Assembly (NCBI RefSeq): GCF_018408705.1 | Contig: NZ_AP023420.1 | Location: 1,984,001 to 2,048,000, forward strand | DNA from: Pusillibacter faecalis | GTDB taxonomy: Bacteria; Bacillota; Clostridia; Oscillospirales; Oscillospiraceae | DNA: 64,000 bases | Direction: 5' to 3' | Shown here: positions 33,165 to 41,976 of the stretch, piece after piece | How the letters are laid out: each line of letters begins with the position of its first letter | Position numbering within the stretch: position 1 is the first letter of the stretch | Program-made: the position numbers and the translations under genes | Notes under the pieces: model-generated | The model's input: the letters and a program-made list of their open reading frames with translations, nothing else | Database searches by the model: none | What the model was told of the DNA's origin: nothing

Positions 33165-34537
33165 AGAAAGAACTATTTAGCCCGATGGAGATTGATGCCA
33201 TCGGGGAAATGATGAACATCAGCCTTGGCTCCTCGGCGACAGCGGTTTCCAATCTGCTGGATCAAAGAGTGGACATCACAACGCCAGAGGTCTCTGTGGT
33301 GGAGGTGGAGGATTTTTCCATTGGAAACCTGGAACCGGCCATGGGTGTGGAGATCAAGTATGTGGAAGGTCTGGAGGGCAGCAATATCATGCTGCTGCGC
33401 CGGAGTGACATTAAAGTAATTGTTGATATCCTGATGGGAGGCGAAACCCCGGAGGAGGAGTTTGAACTCAATGACCTGACCATTAGTGCGGTCTGTGAGG
33501 TCATGAACCAGATGATGGGCGCAGCTTCCACGGCGATGTCGGATTTTTTGGGGTTCCCGGTCAATATTTCCACCCCGGTTCCCTTTGAGCTGGAAAACCT
33601 GCAGGAATTTAAAGAGAACCATTTGCCGCAAGGGGCCAAGACCATTGTGGTGGTTCGTTTTTCTCTGAAAATCGAAAAGGCGCTGGAGAGCGAGTTCATG
33701 AATGTCATGAGTGTCTCTCTGGCTAAGGAGCTGTTGGCGGGTCTGGGTCTGGAAGAGGAGGACGACAGCTCGGCTGCCGCAGAGCCTCCGGCGGCCTCCG
33801 GCGGTGGAAAGCAGCTAAGCCAGGAAGAGATTGAAAAACTTCTGGCAGCGGAACAGAGCGGGAAAGAACCACCGTCCGCCCAGGAGACGCCTTCCGGCTC
33901 CGGCGGCGGAAAGCAGCTGAGCCAGGAGGAGATTGAAAAGATGATGGCAGGGAGCTGGGGAGAGGCCCCGGCGGAGTCCCCGCAGCAGCTGTCATCCGCC
34001 CCTTCGGAACCGGCAGGTCAGTCGGCGCAGGCGCCGCCTGCATCTTCAGAGCCGGCAGTGCATCAAGCGATGCCGACACCGGCCCCTGTGCAGAACGGGA
34101 ACCCGTCCGAAGGGACGACCATGGGCGGATATCCCCCGTACTACCCATATCCACCCTATCCTTATCCTCTCCCGGTTCAAGTGGGGGCCGCGCCTCCCGA
34201 GCCGAAGGTGATCAACACCATGCCTGTCGATATGCCGGAAATGGACGCACAGGAGACGCTTGGAAAGGAACAGGCGGAAAATCTGGACCTGATCATGGAG
34301 GTCCCGCTGCAGATTACCGTGGAGATCGGGCGGACCCAGAGAAAAGTGCAGGAAATCCTGGGCTTTTCCAAGGGCTCTCTTGTTGTGCTGGATAAGCTGG
34401 CAGGAGACCAGGTGGATTTGTTCGTGAACGGAAAGTGCATCGCAAAGGGGGATGTGGTTGTCATTGATGACAACTTTGGAATCCGCATCACGGAGATTGT
34501 CAAAAAGCCCGGGCTGATGGACAGTATCAAGAAGTAA
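33161..34537 (+). CDS. fliY: Flagellar motor switch phosphatase FliY with extra FliM-like peptides
   Basis: A 458-residue protein that dephosphorylates CheY-P at the motor and forms part of the C ring. Residues 1-195 are a CheC-type domain with both active sites intact: Asp12/Glu16/Asn19/Pro42 and Ser109/Glu113/Asn116/Pro139. Residues 200-365 are a Pro/Gly/Ser-rich linker with two copies of GGGKQLSQEEIEKLL-like sequence (about 214-229 and 248-263), closely resembling the FliM CheY-docking peptide, and a Tyr-Pro-rich stretch (YPPYYPYPPYPYPLP). Residues 373-458 are the FliN/SpoA domain. B. subtilis FliY, by contrast, carries such a peptide at its N-terminus. Confidence 0.93.
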   Translation: MKKELFSPMEIDAIGEMMNISLGSSATAVSNLLDQRVDITTPEVSVVEVEDFSIGNLEPAMGVEIKYVEGLEGSNIMLLRRSDIKVIVDILMGGETPEEEFELNDLTISAVCEVMNQMMGAASTAMSDFLGFPVNISTPVPFELENLQEFKENHLPQGAKTIVVVRFSLKIEKALESEFMNVMSVSLAKELLAGLGLEEEDDSSAAAEPPAASGGGKQLSQEEIEKLLAAEQSGKEPPSAQETPSGSGGGKQLSQEEIEKMMAGSWGEAPAESPQQLSSAPSEPAGQSAQAPPASSEPAVHQAMPTPAPVQNGNPSEGTTMGGYPPYYPYPPYPYPLPVQVGAAPPEPKVINTMPVDMPEMDAQETLGKEQAENLDLIMEVPLQITVEIGRTQRKVQEILGFSKGSLVVLDKLAGDQVDLFVNGKCIAKGDVVVIDDNFGIRITEIVKKPGLMDSIKK

Positions 34538-34591
34538 TCAACAGGCGCGGAAACGCCGTGAATAAATTCGCTTGAAAAGGATGGAATGAGA

Positions 34592-34960
34592 ATGGCTAAG
34601 AAAATTTTGCTGGTGGATGACGCCGCTTTTATGCGGAAAATGATCAAGGATACGCTGAGCAAAAACGGCTACACGGATTTGTATGAGGCCGTTGACGGGG
34701 CGGATGCGGTGGAAAAGTACAGTGAGATCAAGCCGGACCTGGTGATTATGGATATCACTATGCCAAATATGGATGGTCTGGAGGCGCTTAAGGCAATCAG
34801 AAGCAAGGATAGCGGCGCAAATGTGGTCATGTGTTCCGCCATGGGACAAGAGGGGATGGTGATGGATGCAGTCCGCTCAGGAGCGAAGGACTTTATTGTA
34901 AAGCCCTTCAAGCCGGATCGTGTTCTGAAGACCGTGAACAATATTTTAGGAACCCCTTGA
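34592..34960 (+). CDS. cheY: Response regulator CheY
   Basis: A 122-residue single receiver domain. The acidic pair is LLVDDAAFM, the phosphorylation site is LVIMDITMPNMDG, the switch residue is in VMCSAMGQ and the Lys is in FIVKPF. It lies directly after fliY, whose product removes its phosphate, and before fliO, as in Bacillus. In Gram-positive chemotaxis CheY-P binding to FliM favours counter-clockwise rotation. Start ATG 34592 is chosen for the usual MAKKILLVDD; ATG 34586 is possible. Confidence 0.93.
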   Translation: MAKKILLVDDAAFMRKMIKDTLSKNGYTDLYEAVDGADAVEKYSEIKPDLVIMDITMPNMDGLEALKAIRSKDSGANVVMCSAMGQEGMVMDAVRSGAKDFIVKPFKPDRVLKTVNNILGTP

Positions 34961-34969
34961 TGGAGCGTC

Positions 34970-35335
34970 ATGCTGGATTCTGATATTTCTGCTCTGCTAT
35001 GGCTCCTTTTTTGCATCATAGCAGTTCTGCTCCTAGCTTGTTGGGTGACGCGGCGGATCGCAGGGGGGATGCCGGTAGCTCATGTCAAAAGAGCCGGGAA
35101 GCAGATAGAAATTCTCGCACAGACCACCCTTGGGAAAAGTGAGGCGCTGATTATGGTGCAGGCCGGCACACGCTGCTTCCTTCTGGGCGTCACGGCCAAC
35201 GCCATCACAGTGCTGGCCGAATTTACCGAGGCAGAGGCGGCGATCCTGAGAGAGAAGCCGGAAGATCCGGAAAACGGCGGGAAGCCAGGATTTATCGAAG
35301 TGCTTCAAAAAAGCCTGCAACAACAGCGGAGGTGA
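34970..35335 (+). CDS. fliO: Flagellar biosynthesis protein FliO
   Basis: A 121-residue single-span protein that helps assemble the FliP core of the export gate. The hydrophobic segment is ALLWLLFCIIAVLLLACWV, followed by the basic domain KQIEILAQTTLGKSEALIMV with GTRCFLLGVT, typical of FliO (FliZ in Bacillus). It is shorter than many homologs because no periplasmic N-terminal extension is present. Position between cheY and fliP supports the call. Confidence 0.85.
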   Translation: MLDSDISALLWLLFCIIAVLLLACWVTRRIAGGMPVAHVKRAGKQIEILAQTTLGKSEALIMVQAGTRCFLLGVTANAITVLAEFTEAEAAILREKPEDPENGGKPGFIEVLQKSLQQQRR

Positions 35336-35342
35336 ATGACCG

Positions 35343-36014
35343 GTGAGCGAAGGATTCATCAATATCAACGGCGATCATGTGCAGACGCTGGAAATTTTGT
35401 TTCTCACCACTGTCATCGCCCTCCTTCCCTCCCTGCTGGTGATGATGACCTCTTTCACCAGATATGTCATCTCCTTCTCCTTTTTGCGTTCGGCAATTGG
35501 GACGCAGCAGACACCGCCTAACATTGTGCTGATCGGAATCGCGCTGTTTTTGACGTATTTTACCATGCAGCCGGTATTTGCTCAGATCCGCACAGAGGCC
35601 TACGAACCATATGCCGCGGAGGAAATCTCCCAGGAAGAATTTCTGAGCCGGGCAGAGGTTCCTTTAAAGGAGTTCATGCTCCGCAACACAAAGACAACCA
35701 CGCTGACCATGTTCTGCGACCTGGCCCATGTAGATTTAGGGGCAGAGATAGACACAGAGACAGCGATGGAGCTGCCGCTGCGCGTGGTTGTACCGTCATT
35801 TATGACCTGCGAATTGCAGCGGGCTTTCATGATCGGACTGGTGCTTTATATTCCATTCATGCTGATTGACATTGTTGTTTCCTCTACCTTGATGTCTATG
35901 GGCATGATTATGCTGCCGCCGTCCATGATCTCAATGCCGTTCAAGCTGCTCCTTTTTGTTACGATCAATGGCTGGGAACTGCTTTTTTCCAATTTGGTGA
36001 AAAGCTTTCATTAG
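35343..36014 (+). CDS. fliP: Flagellar export gate protein FliP
   Basis: A 223-residue gate protein that forms the pentameric core of the export channel with FliR and FliQ. The family stretch SLLVMMTSFTRYVISFSFLR with AIGTQQTPPNIVLIGIALFL is intact, and the second half has VVPSFMTCELQRAFMIGLVL and the final MLPPSMISMPFKLLLFV. GTG 35343 is preceded by GGAGGTG. No cleavable signal peptide is obvious. Confidence 0.95.
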   Translation: MSEGFININGDHVQTLEILFLTTVIALLPSLLVMMTSFTRYVISFSFLRSAIGTQQTPPNIVLIGIALFLTYFTMQPVFAQIRTEAYEPYAAEEISQEEFLSRAEVPLKEFMLRNTKTTTLTMFCDLAHVDLGAEIDTETAMELPLRVVVPSFMTCELQRAFMIGLVLYIPFMLIDIVVSSTLMSMGMIMLPPSMISMPFKLLLFVTINGWELLFSNLVKSFH

Positions 36015-36032
36015 CGGAAAGAGACAGGAAAC

Positions 36033-36293
36033 ATGGATACGACAGTTGTAATGAGCCTGATGCGAGATGCAGTGGGAGTGACGCTGAAGCTTGGCGGTCC
36101 GATGCTGCTTTTGAGCATGCTGGTAGGTGTTGTGGTCGCGGTTTTACAGGCGGTGACACAGATTCATGAACAGACGATATCGTTTGCTTTGAAGCTGATT
36201 GTTGTGGTGCTGGTGCTGTTGGTCGGCGGCGGTTGGATGCTGGAAACCCTGCAGGACTATACGAAGGAGTTATTTGCCATGATTGCCGCTTAG
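36033..36293 (+). CDS. fliQ: Flagellar export gate protein FliQ
   Basis: An 86-residue two-helix protein of the export gate. It shows MRDAVGVTLKLGGPMLLLSM, then LVGVVVAVLQAVTQIHEQTI with the conserved Gln-x-x-Thr-Gln-Ile, and the second helix LIVVVLVLLVGGGWMLETL. It starts at ATG 36033, 18 bases after the fliP stop. Confidence 0.95.
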   Translation: MDTTVVMSLMRDAVGVTLKLGGPMLLLSMLVGVVVAVLQAVTQIHEQTISFALKLIVVVLVLLVGGGWMLETLQDYTKELFAMIAA

Positions 36294-36308
36294 CAGGAGT
36301 GCATACAT

Positions 36309-37073
36309 ATGGTCGATTGGGGAGAGCTCACCCTGTTTTTGTATATCACTGCCCGCATGAGCGGATTCGTTTTATTCAATCCGTTGCTGGGACGGCGAAA
36401 TATTCCGGGTATTTTTCGCGGCGGCCTGATTTTGACGCTGTCTGTGTTTGTATTTTCCGTGACGGAACAGAAGGTGGATGTTCCGAGGGAGACCATCGTC
36501 TTCGCCATTCAAATCCTTTTGGAGCTGGCGCTGGGGTTCATCCTCGGTATGGTGATGAATTTTTTCTTTTACATCGTCCAGCTTGCAGGTCTAACGGTTG
36601 ATACCCAGATGGGAATGACCATGAATCAGATTTACGACGCAGGAGCACAGAGCAATTTGTCCGTAACGGGAGAGATTTTGAATGTTCTGATGACACTGCT
36701 GTTCTTTGCGGCAAACGGGCATCACACTTTGCTGCGTATGATGGTAACGTCAGGACAGATTGTGGGCTTTGGTGGTGTTGCCATCGGCCCGGAGGTTGCA
36801 GATGCGGCGCTGGAGCTGTTTGTAGAATGCACCGTGCTGGCAGTAAAGCTCTGCATGCCGATTTTGGCGGCGGAGCTGCTGGGCCAGGTGGGGATGGGAA
36901 TCTTGATGAAGGCGATTCCGCAAATCAATGTGTTTTCCATCAATATCGAACTGAAGGTGCTGATCGGGCTCATTCTGTTGCTGCTGCTGATTTCACCCTT
37001 CAGCGAATTTTTACTGCAGACTGAAATGACCATGCTGGACAGCCTGCGGGAGTTGCTGGCGATGACCGGGTAG
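36309..37073 (+). CDS. fliR: Flagellar export gate protein FliR
   Basis: A 254-residue polytopic gate protein. Family features are an N-terminal FLYITARMSGFVLFNPLLGR, the central GFILGMVMNFFFYIVQLAGL with TVDTQMGMTMNQIYD, and a C-terminal MPILAAELLGQVGMGILMKA. It starts at ATG 36309, 15 bases after fliQ. It is followed by flhB in the usual order. Confidence 0.95.
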   Translation: MVDWGELTLFLYITARMSGFVLFNPLLGRRNIPGIFRGGLILTLSVFVFSVTEQKVDVPRETIVFAIQILLELALGFILGMVMNFFFYIVQLAGLTVDTQMGMTMNQIYDAGAQSNLSVTGEILNVLMTLLFFAANGHHTLLRMMVTSGQIVGFGGVAIGPEVADAALELFVECTVLAVKLCMPILAAELLGQVGMGILMKAIPQINVFSINIELKVLIGLILLLLLISPFSEFLLQTEMTMLDSLRELLAMTG

Positions 37074-37109
37074 GCGGCAGACAGCCCGGGGAGACAGGGG
37101 GGACAAACC

Positions 37110-38168
37110 TTGGCCGAGGGCTCAAAAACCGAAAAGGCAACACCCAAAAAACGACGGGATGAGCGCAAGAAGGGCAATACGTTTTTAAGCCAGGACGCGG
37201 TGGCTGTTGCGACGCTGACGGCCGCAATTTGTACGCTTTTTTTGCTGGCCAGAGCCATGACCGCCCAGATGGGAGAGTTTGTCGCCTATTGTTTGGCTGC
37301 CTGCGGGAGTCCGGCGGGTGGGACGGAGGTCCTCCGGGAGATCGCACAGCAGGCGTCTTGGATTCTGGCCAAGACCGTGCTTCCTATGACACTGGTGACA
37401 GGATTTTGCGCCGTGGCGGTGACGCTGGCGCAGACAAAATTTCTGGTCAGCGGCGAGTTGTTGCGGCCGAAATTTAGCAGAATCAGCCCAAAGCAGGGCA
37501 TCAAACGCCTCTTCTCCCTGAAAAGCGTCATAGATGCATTGAAGGGAATTGTGAAGATCACGCTGCTCCTGGTGATTGTGTATCTGAGCTTGAAGTCACA
37601 ATTTCTGGAGAGTGCGAAATACCTGTACACAGATATTGAAGCTGCATGCCGACACCTGTTCGAGAGCGGCAAGAGCATGGCGGTCTCCATCATCATTGCT
37701 TTTGTTGTGATTGCGGCGTTGGACTTTTTGTACCAGTGGTGGGAATACGAGCGGCAGCTGAGAATGAGTAAACAGGAGATCAAGGAAGAGTATAAACAGA
37801 TTGAGGGAGACCCGCAAATCAAGGGGAAAATTAAAGAGAATCAGCGCAAAATGGCGCAGCGGCGCATGATGCAGCAGGTTCCGCACGCGGATGTTGTCAT
37901 CCGTAATCCTACGCATTTTGCAGTGGCGCTGCGCTATCAGCCGGAGAAGGACAGCGCGCCCATTGTGCTGGCAAAGGGCCAGGATGAATTAGCTGCGCGC
38001 ATTGTGCGGATTGCGCAGGAGCATCAGGTGGAGGTTGTTGAAAACGTACCGCTTGCCAGAGCACTTTATGCGCAGACAGAGCTGAACCAGGAGATTCCGC
38101 CGGAGTTGTACGGAGCCGTGGCAGAAGTGCTGGTTTACATTTTCAAGTTAACAAAGAGAACACTTTGA
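37110..38168 (+). CDS. flhB: Flagellar export switch protein FlhB
   Basis: A 352-residue membrane protein that switches export from rod/hook to filament substrates. The N-terminus SKTEKATPKKRRDERKKGNT, four membrane helices, and the cytoplasmic domain with the self-cleavage site VVIRNPTHFAVAL (Asn-Pro-Thr-His) are all present. It starts at TTG 37110 with GGGGGG seven bases upstream. The C-terminal tail is short and basic. Confidence 0.95.
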   Translation: MAEGSKTEKATPKKRRDERKKGNTFLSQDAVAVATLTAAICTLFLLARAMTAQMGEFVAYCLAACGSPAGGTEVLREIAQQASWILAKTVLPMTLVTGFCAVAVTLAQTKFLVSGELLRPKFSRISPKQGIKRLFSLKSVIDALKGIVKITLLLVIVYLSLKSQFLESAKYLYTDIEAACRHLFESGKSMAVSIIIAFVVIAALDFLYQWWEYERQLRMSKQEIKEEYKQIEGDPQIKGKIKENQRKMAQRRMMQQVPHADVVIRNPTHFAVALRYQPEKDSAPIVLAKGQDELAARIVRIAQEHQVEVVENVPLARALYAQTELNQEIPPELYGAVAEVLVYIFKLTKRTL

Positions 38169-38270
38169 AGCAGACCGCACCTTGCCGGAGAAGCCGGGGC
38201 GAGCGCTTCTTGACCATAGATGTTCAGGACCTGCAAGAGCTGGCAGGGATCAATGGAGGGCAAAACAGAC

Positions 38271-40373
38271 ATGAAACGGCTGCTGAACATAGCCTTGGAT
38301 AATGCGGTGGCGTTGGGCGTCGTAGTCATCGTCCTGTTTTTGATTATCCCCCTGCCCACCTTTCTGCTGGATTTTTTGTTGATTGTCAATATCGGCTTGG
38401 CGATTATGATCCTGATGATTACCATGAATATTTCGGAGGCACTGGAATTTTCCATCTTTCCCTCCCTGCTGCTGGTAACAACACTTTTCCGCCTGGGACT
38501 GAATGTATCCAGCACACGAATGATTCTCCGGGACGGTTATGCGGGCGAGGTCATTCAAAATTTCGGGCAGCTGATCACCGGCGGAAATATTGTCATCGGC
38601 GTGGTGATTTTTTTAATCATTGTTCTGGTACAGTTCATTGTGATTACCAAGGGCGCCGAGCGTGTGGCTGAGGTGGCGGCCCGCTTCACACTGGACGCGA
38701 TGCCTGGCAAGCAGATGGCTATTGACGCGGATTTGTCTTCCGGCCTGATTAACGAGCAGGAGGCAAGAGCACGGCGCCAGAAAATACAAAAAGAGGCAGA
38801 CTTCTACGGCGCTATGGATGGCGCCACGAAGATTGTCAAGGGCGACGCGGTCATGTCCATTGTCATTACCCTGATCAATTTTGTGGGCGGCGTCATCATT
38901 GGGATGGTGATGGGCGGCGGCGACTTCGCCACGGTTTTGCAGACCTACTCCATTGTAACCATTGGCGACGGCCTGGTGTCCCAGCTGCCAGCGCTGATGA
39001 TCTCCACAGCTACCGGCATGGTCGTTACCCGGTCCGTTTCGGAGGGCAGCCTCAACAGGGATGTGATTGCGCAGTTTAAAGCCCAGCCGAGAGCCATGAT
39101 GACGACAGGCGTCATCCTGCTTTTTCTGGGGGTCATCCCAAACACACCGCATGCTGCGCTGATCATCGGCGGCGGGGGTCTTGTGGGCGGCGGCTATCTG
39201 GTCAAACGCAGCATGGAAAGACAGAAAACCATTGCAGCCGCCGCCGAGGGCGCAGCGGCACAGCCGGAAGAGGCGCCGCCCAGCGAAAGTGATTACTACA
39301 AGGATATCAACAATGTCTACTCCCTGCTGACAGTTGAACCGATAGAAATGGAGTTCGGCTACAGCTTGATCCCCATGGTGGATGAAGGCCAGGGTGGAAA
39401 GCTGATCAGCCGTATCGTGATTTTCAGAAGGCAGTACGCCCAGGACATGGGCTTTGTATTTCCATCCATTCGTCTGCATGACGCCGCATCCCTGGGGACA
39501 AACCAGTATGTGATCCGCATTCGCGGAGAAGAGGTGGCCAGGGGAGAGATTCTGGTGGACTACTACCTGGCTCTGGAGCCGGCGAATCCTCTGGGGGAGA
39601 TCGACGGTATTGAGACCGTGGAACCAGCTTATGGAATCCCCTCCCGCTGGATTTTGCCGGAGAACCGGGAGATGGCGGAGGTTTATGGCTACACGGTGAT
39701 TGACCCTCTGTCTGTGATGCTGACGCATCTCTCGGAGACCATCAAAAAGTATGCGTATGAGCTGTTGAACCGGGCGGAGACGATTCAACTGGTGGAAAAT
39801 TTGAAGCAATCCTCCCCGGAGCTTGTGGAGGAGGCAATTCCAAGCGTGGTCTCTTATGCCACCTTGGAAAAGGTCCTGCGCAGTCTTTTGAAGGAAGGCG
39901 TACCGATCAAGGACCTGGGAACGATTCTGGAGACCTTGGTGGACGCCTTGGGCCAGGGGCGGGACGTGGACGCGGCCACCGAACAGGTGCGCGGTGCATT
40001 GGCCAGGACGATTACGCGCCGGTTCTGTGAAGATGGGCAGCTGCGCGTTGTCACACTGGACGCCGAGGTGGAGAAGAAGATCATTTCCTCGCTGACAAGA
40101 AATGAGCAGGGCGTCTATCTGGCGATGGGGCCGGATCTGATGCAGCAGATCGTCACACAGATGGCGGAGTATCTTCGTAAGTTCAATGAGCTCTCGCAGA
40201 CGCCGGTGATTCTGGTCAGCCAGGTGATCCGCGGATATTTCAGCAAGATGATTACACAATTTTACCCTGGAGTCTATGTGCTCTCCTTCAATGAGGTCAC
40301 AAGCTCTGTACAGATTCAGGCCATCGGAAACATCGCCATGGACACGGCGTCACGGAAGGCGGTGGGCCAGTGA
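38271..40373 (+). CDS. flhA: Flagellar export protein FlhA
   Basis: A 700-residue proton-using export motor. About eight N-terminal membrane helices enclose the family motif RFTLDAMPGKQMAIDADLSS. The cytoplasmic domain runs from about residue 340 to the end and includes the chaperone-docking region and NRAETIQLVENLKQSSPELV. ATG 38271 (MKRLLNIALDN) is preferred over two upstream ATGs because GGAGGG lies between them. The last codon overlaps fliA (GTGA). flhF and flhG, usual neighbours here, are absent. Confidence 0.95.
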   Translation: MKRLLNIALDNAVALGVVVIVLFLIIPLPTFLLDFLLIVNIGLAIMILMITMNISEALEFSIFPSLLLVTTLFRLGLNVSSTRMILRDGYAGEVIQNFGQLITGGNIVIGVVIFLIIVLVQFIVITKGAERVAEVAARFTLDAMPGKQMAIDADLSSGLINEQEARARRQKIQKEADFYGAMDGATKIVKGDAVMSIVITLINFVGGVIIGMVMGGGDFATVLQTYSIVTIGDGLVSQLPALMISTATGMVVTRSVSEGSLNRDVIAQFKAQPRAMMTTGVILLFLGVIPNTPHAALIIGGGGLVGGGYLVKRSMERQKTIAAAAEGAAAQPEEAPPSESDYYKDINNVYSLLTVEPIEMEFGYSLIPMVDEGQGGKLISRIVIFRRQYAQDMGFVFPSIRLHDAASLGTNQYVIRIRGEEVARGEILVDYYLALEPANPLGEIDGIETVEPAYGIPSRWILPENREMAEVYGYTVIDPLSVMLTHLSETIKKYAYELLNRAETIQLVENLKQSSPELVEEAIPSVVSYATLEKVLRSLLKEGVPIKDLGTILETLVDALGQGRDVDAATEQVRGALARTITRRFCEDGQLRVVTLDAEVEKKIISSLTRNEQGVYLAMGPDLMQQIVTQMAEYLRKFNELSQTPVILVSQVIRGYFSKMITQFYPGVYVLSFNEVTSSVQIQAIGNIAMDTASRKAVGQ

Positions 40374-41236
40374 GTGAAGCAACAGCTTACGCCGATCATG
40401 GCTATACGGAGGAAGCAGTTGAGAAGCTGGATACCCAGGAGCTCCTGAGGCTTTATAAAGAGACCGGGGATGAGGCACTGAAGTGGCCGGTGGTTCTTCG
40501 CTACACGGACCTGATCAAAAGTGCAGCCATTCAAGTAAGAGGCGTATACAGCAGTTTTGCCCAGGTGGATGATATTGTCAACGAGGGAATTCTCACCTTG
40601 CTGAATGCGATTGATAAATATGACCCGGGCAAAGGGGTAAAATTTGAAACGTATGTCTCAAAAAGAATTCGCGGCATGGTCATTGATTTGGCGAGAAAAC
40701 AGGATTGGATTCCCCGCACCGTCCGGCAGCGGGGCAGAGAGATTGACAAAGCCATTTCAGAGCTGACCGCCCTGCTGGGGAGGCATCCAACGGAGGGCGA
40801 GGTGGCCGAAAAACTGGGGATCACAAAGGAGCGATACCAAAAGGACATAGCGGGAATCGCACTGAGCAGCATACTCTCCCTGGACATGCTGATGGACGCA
40901 CGGGAAGCGGACGACTTTCGGGTGGAGGTCCCATCCAGAGATGCCGAAACGCAGCCTGAGAAGGCCCTGGAAACACAGGAACTGCAGCAGATCCTGGCGG
41001 AGGGCATTCAAATGCTGTCCAGGAACGAGCAGATTGTGCTGTCCCTCTATTACGAAAAGAACCTGCATATGAAGGAGATTGCCCAAGTCATGGACCTCAG
41101 CAGTCCGAGAATTTCTCAGATACACGCCCGGGCCATTCAAAAGCTGAGAGATCACATGGAGCAGTATTTTCGTGGGACCAATACTCCCACAAGGAAAGGC
41201 GGGAATCAGAAATGTTCAAGGGATTCTATAACCTGA
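40370..41236 (+). CDS. fliA: RNA polymerase sigma-28 factor FliA (SigD)
   Basis: A 288-residue sigma factor for late flagellar genes. Region 2 shows FAQVDDIVNEGILTLLNAID with VKFETYVSKRIRGMVIDLAR, region 3 HPTEGEVAEKLGIT, and region 4 SRNEQIVLSLYYEKNLHMKE with SSPRISQIHARAIQKLR. GTG 40370 overlaps the flhA stop and the end overlaps flgF by 25 bases. Promoters of the type it should read (G[CT]CGATA[AT]) precede fliD, parA, the hemerythrin fusion and flagellin. No flgM anti-sigma gene is in the window. Confidence 0.95.
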   Translation: MSEATAYADHGYTEEAVEKLDTQELLRLYKETGDEALKWPVVLRYTDLIKSAAIQVRGVYSSFAQVDDIVNEGILTLLNAIDKYDPGKGVKFETYVSKRIRGMVIDLARKQDWIPRTVRQRGREIDKAISELTALLGRHPTEGEVAEKLGITKERYQKDIAGIALSSILSLDMLMDAREADDFRVEVPSRDAETQPEKALETQELQQILAEGIQMLSRNEQIVLSLYYEKNLHMKEIAQVMDLSSPRISQIHARAIQKLRDHMEQYFRGTNTPTRKGGNQKCSRDSIT

Positions 41237-41961
41237 CATCATCCATGCTGACACATCAGCAGAATTTGAATGTCATAGCCAACAATATGGTGAATATCTC
41301 CACAGCGGGATATAAGCAGGACCGGTATACCGCCAGTACATTTGATGATGTCATGTACAGCCGGATGGGAAACAAGCACAATACCGGGCAGGAGATTGGA
41401 AGACAGAGCTATATCCGCGCCGCCAGCCAAATTTACACCGATTATACACAGGGAACGCTGGAACCGACGGGAGTAGCGCTGGACTTTGCCATCCATGGAG
41501 ACGGCTTTTTCGCCGTTCAAGATCCGGATGGCGGAATTGCATATACGCGCATGGGCAATTTTTCGCTGGACGATGCAGGCTACCTCTGCCTGCCGGGATA
41601 TGGACAGGTGCTGAATCCGGAGCTGCAGCCCATTTATCTGGGAACGGATCAGATTTACGGTGGAAATCAGGGAACCATCTACTATGACGAAGGCGGGCTG
41701 ATCGGGCAGCTGGGGGTGTTCCTCTTTGAGGATACCGGCGCGCTGGAACGCAATGGCGAAGGACTGTTTGTGGGTGCGCAGGGCACGGCCGCACAGGACG
41801 CGGAGGTGCTCAACGGATATCTGGAACGCTCCAATACGGACATCGTTAAGCAGATGACAGAAATGATCACATACCAACGGGCGCTTCAAAGCGCGGCCCA
41901 GGTTTCCAAAATGTACGATCAGTTGATGACAAAAGCGACCACGGAAATCGGACGGATGTAA
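41212..41961 (+). CDS. flgF: Flagellar rod protein FlgF/FlgG type (FlhO-like)
   Basis: A 249-residue rod/hook family protein. The N-terminal motif is HQQNLNVIANNMVNISTAGY, the middle has DFAIHGDGFFAVQDPDG and TRMGNFSLDDAGYL, and the C-terminus has LERSNTDIVKQMTEMITYQR. It is paired with the next gene as flhO-flhP are in Bacillus; I call the first flgF and the second flgG by order and length. ATG 41212 lies 25 bases inside fliA. Confidence 0.88.
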   Translation: MFKGFYNLTSSMLTHQQNLNVIANNMVNISTAGYKQDRYTASTFDDVMYSRMGNKHNTGQEIGRQSYIRAASQIYTDYTQGTLEPTGVALDFAIHGDGFFAVQDPDGGIAYTRMGNFSLDDAGYLCLPGYGQVLNPELQPIYLGTDQIYGGNQGTIYYDEGGLIGQLGVFLFEDTGALERNGEGLFVGAQGTAAQDAEVLNGYLERSNTDIVKQMTEMITYQRALQSAAQVSKMYDQLMTKATTEIGRM

Positions 41962-41976
41962 GGAGATGACCGAGAG

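Noticed and set aside
33797..33946. Possible mobile repeat or recombination scar in fliY
   Set aside because: The two near-identical segments are in frame, encode the same functional peptide and lack flanking duplications, so internal peptide duplication is the better explanation.
38613..40259. 548-codon frame antisense to flhA
   Set aside because: Shadow of a conserved membrane-protein gene, rich in His and Gln as expected from the complement.
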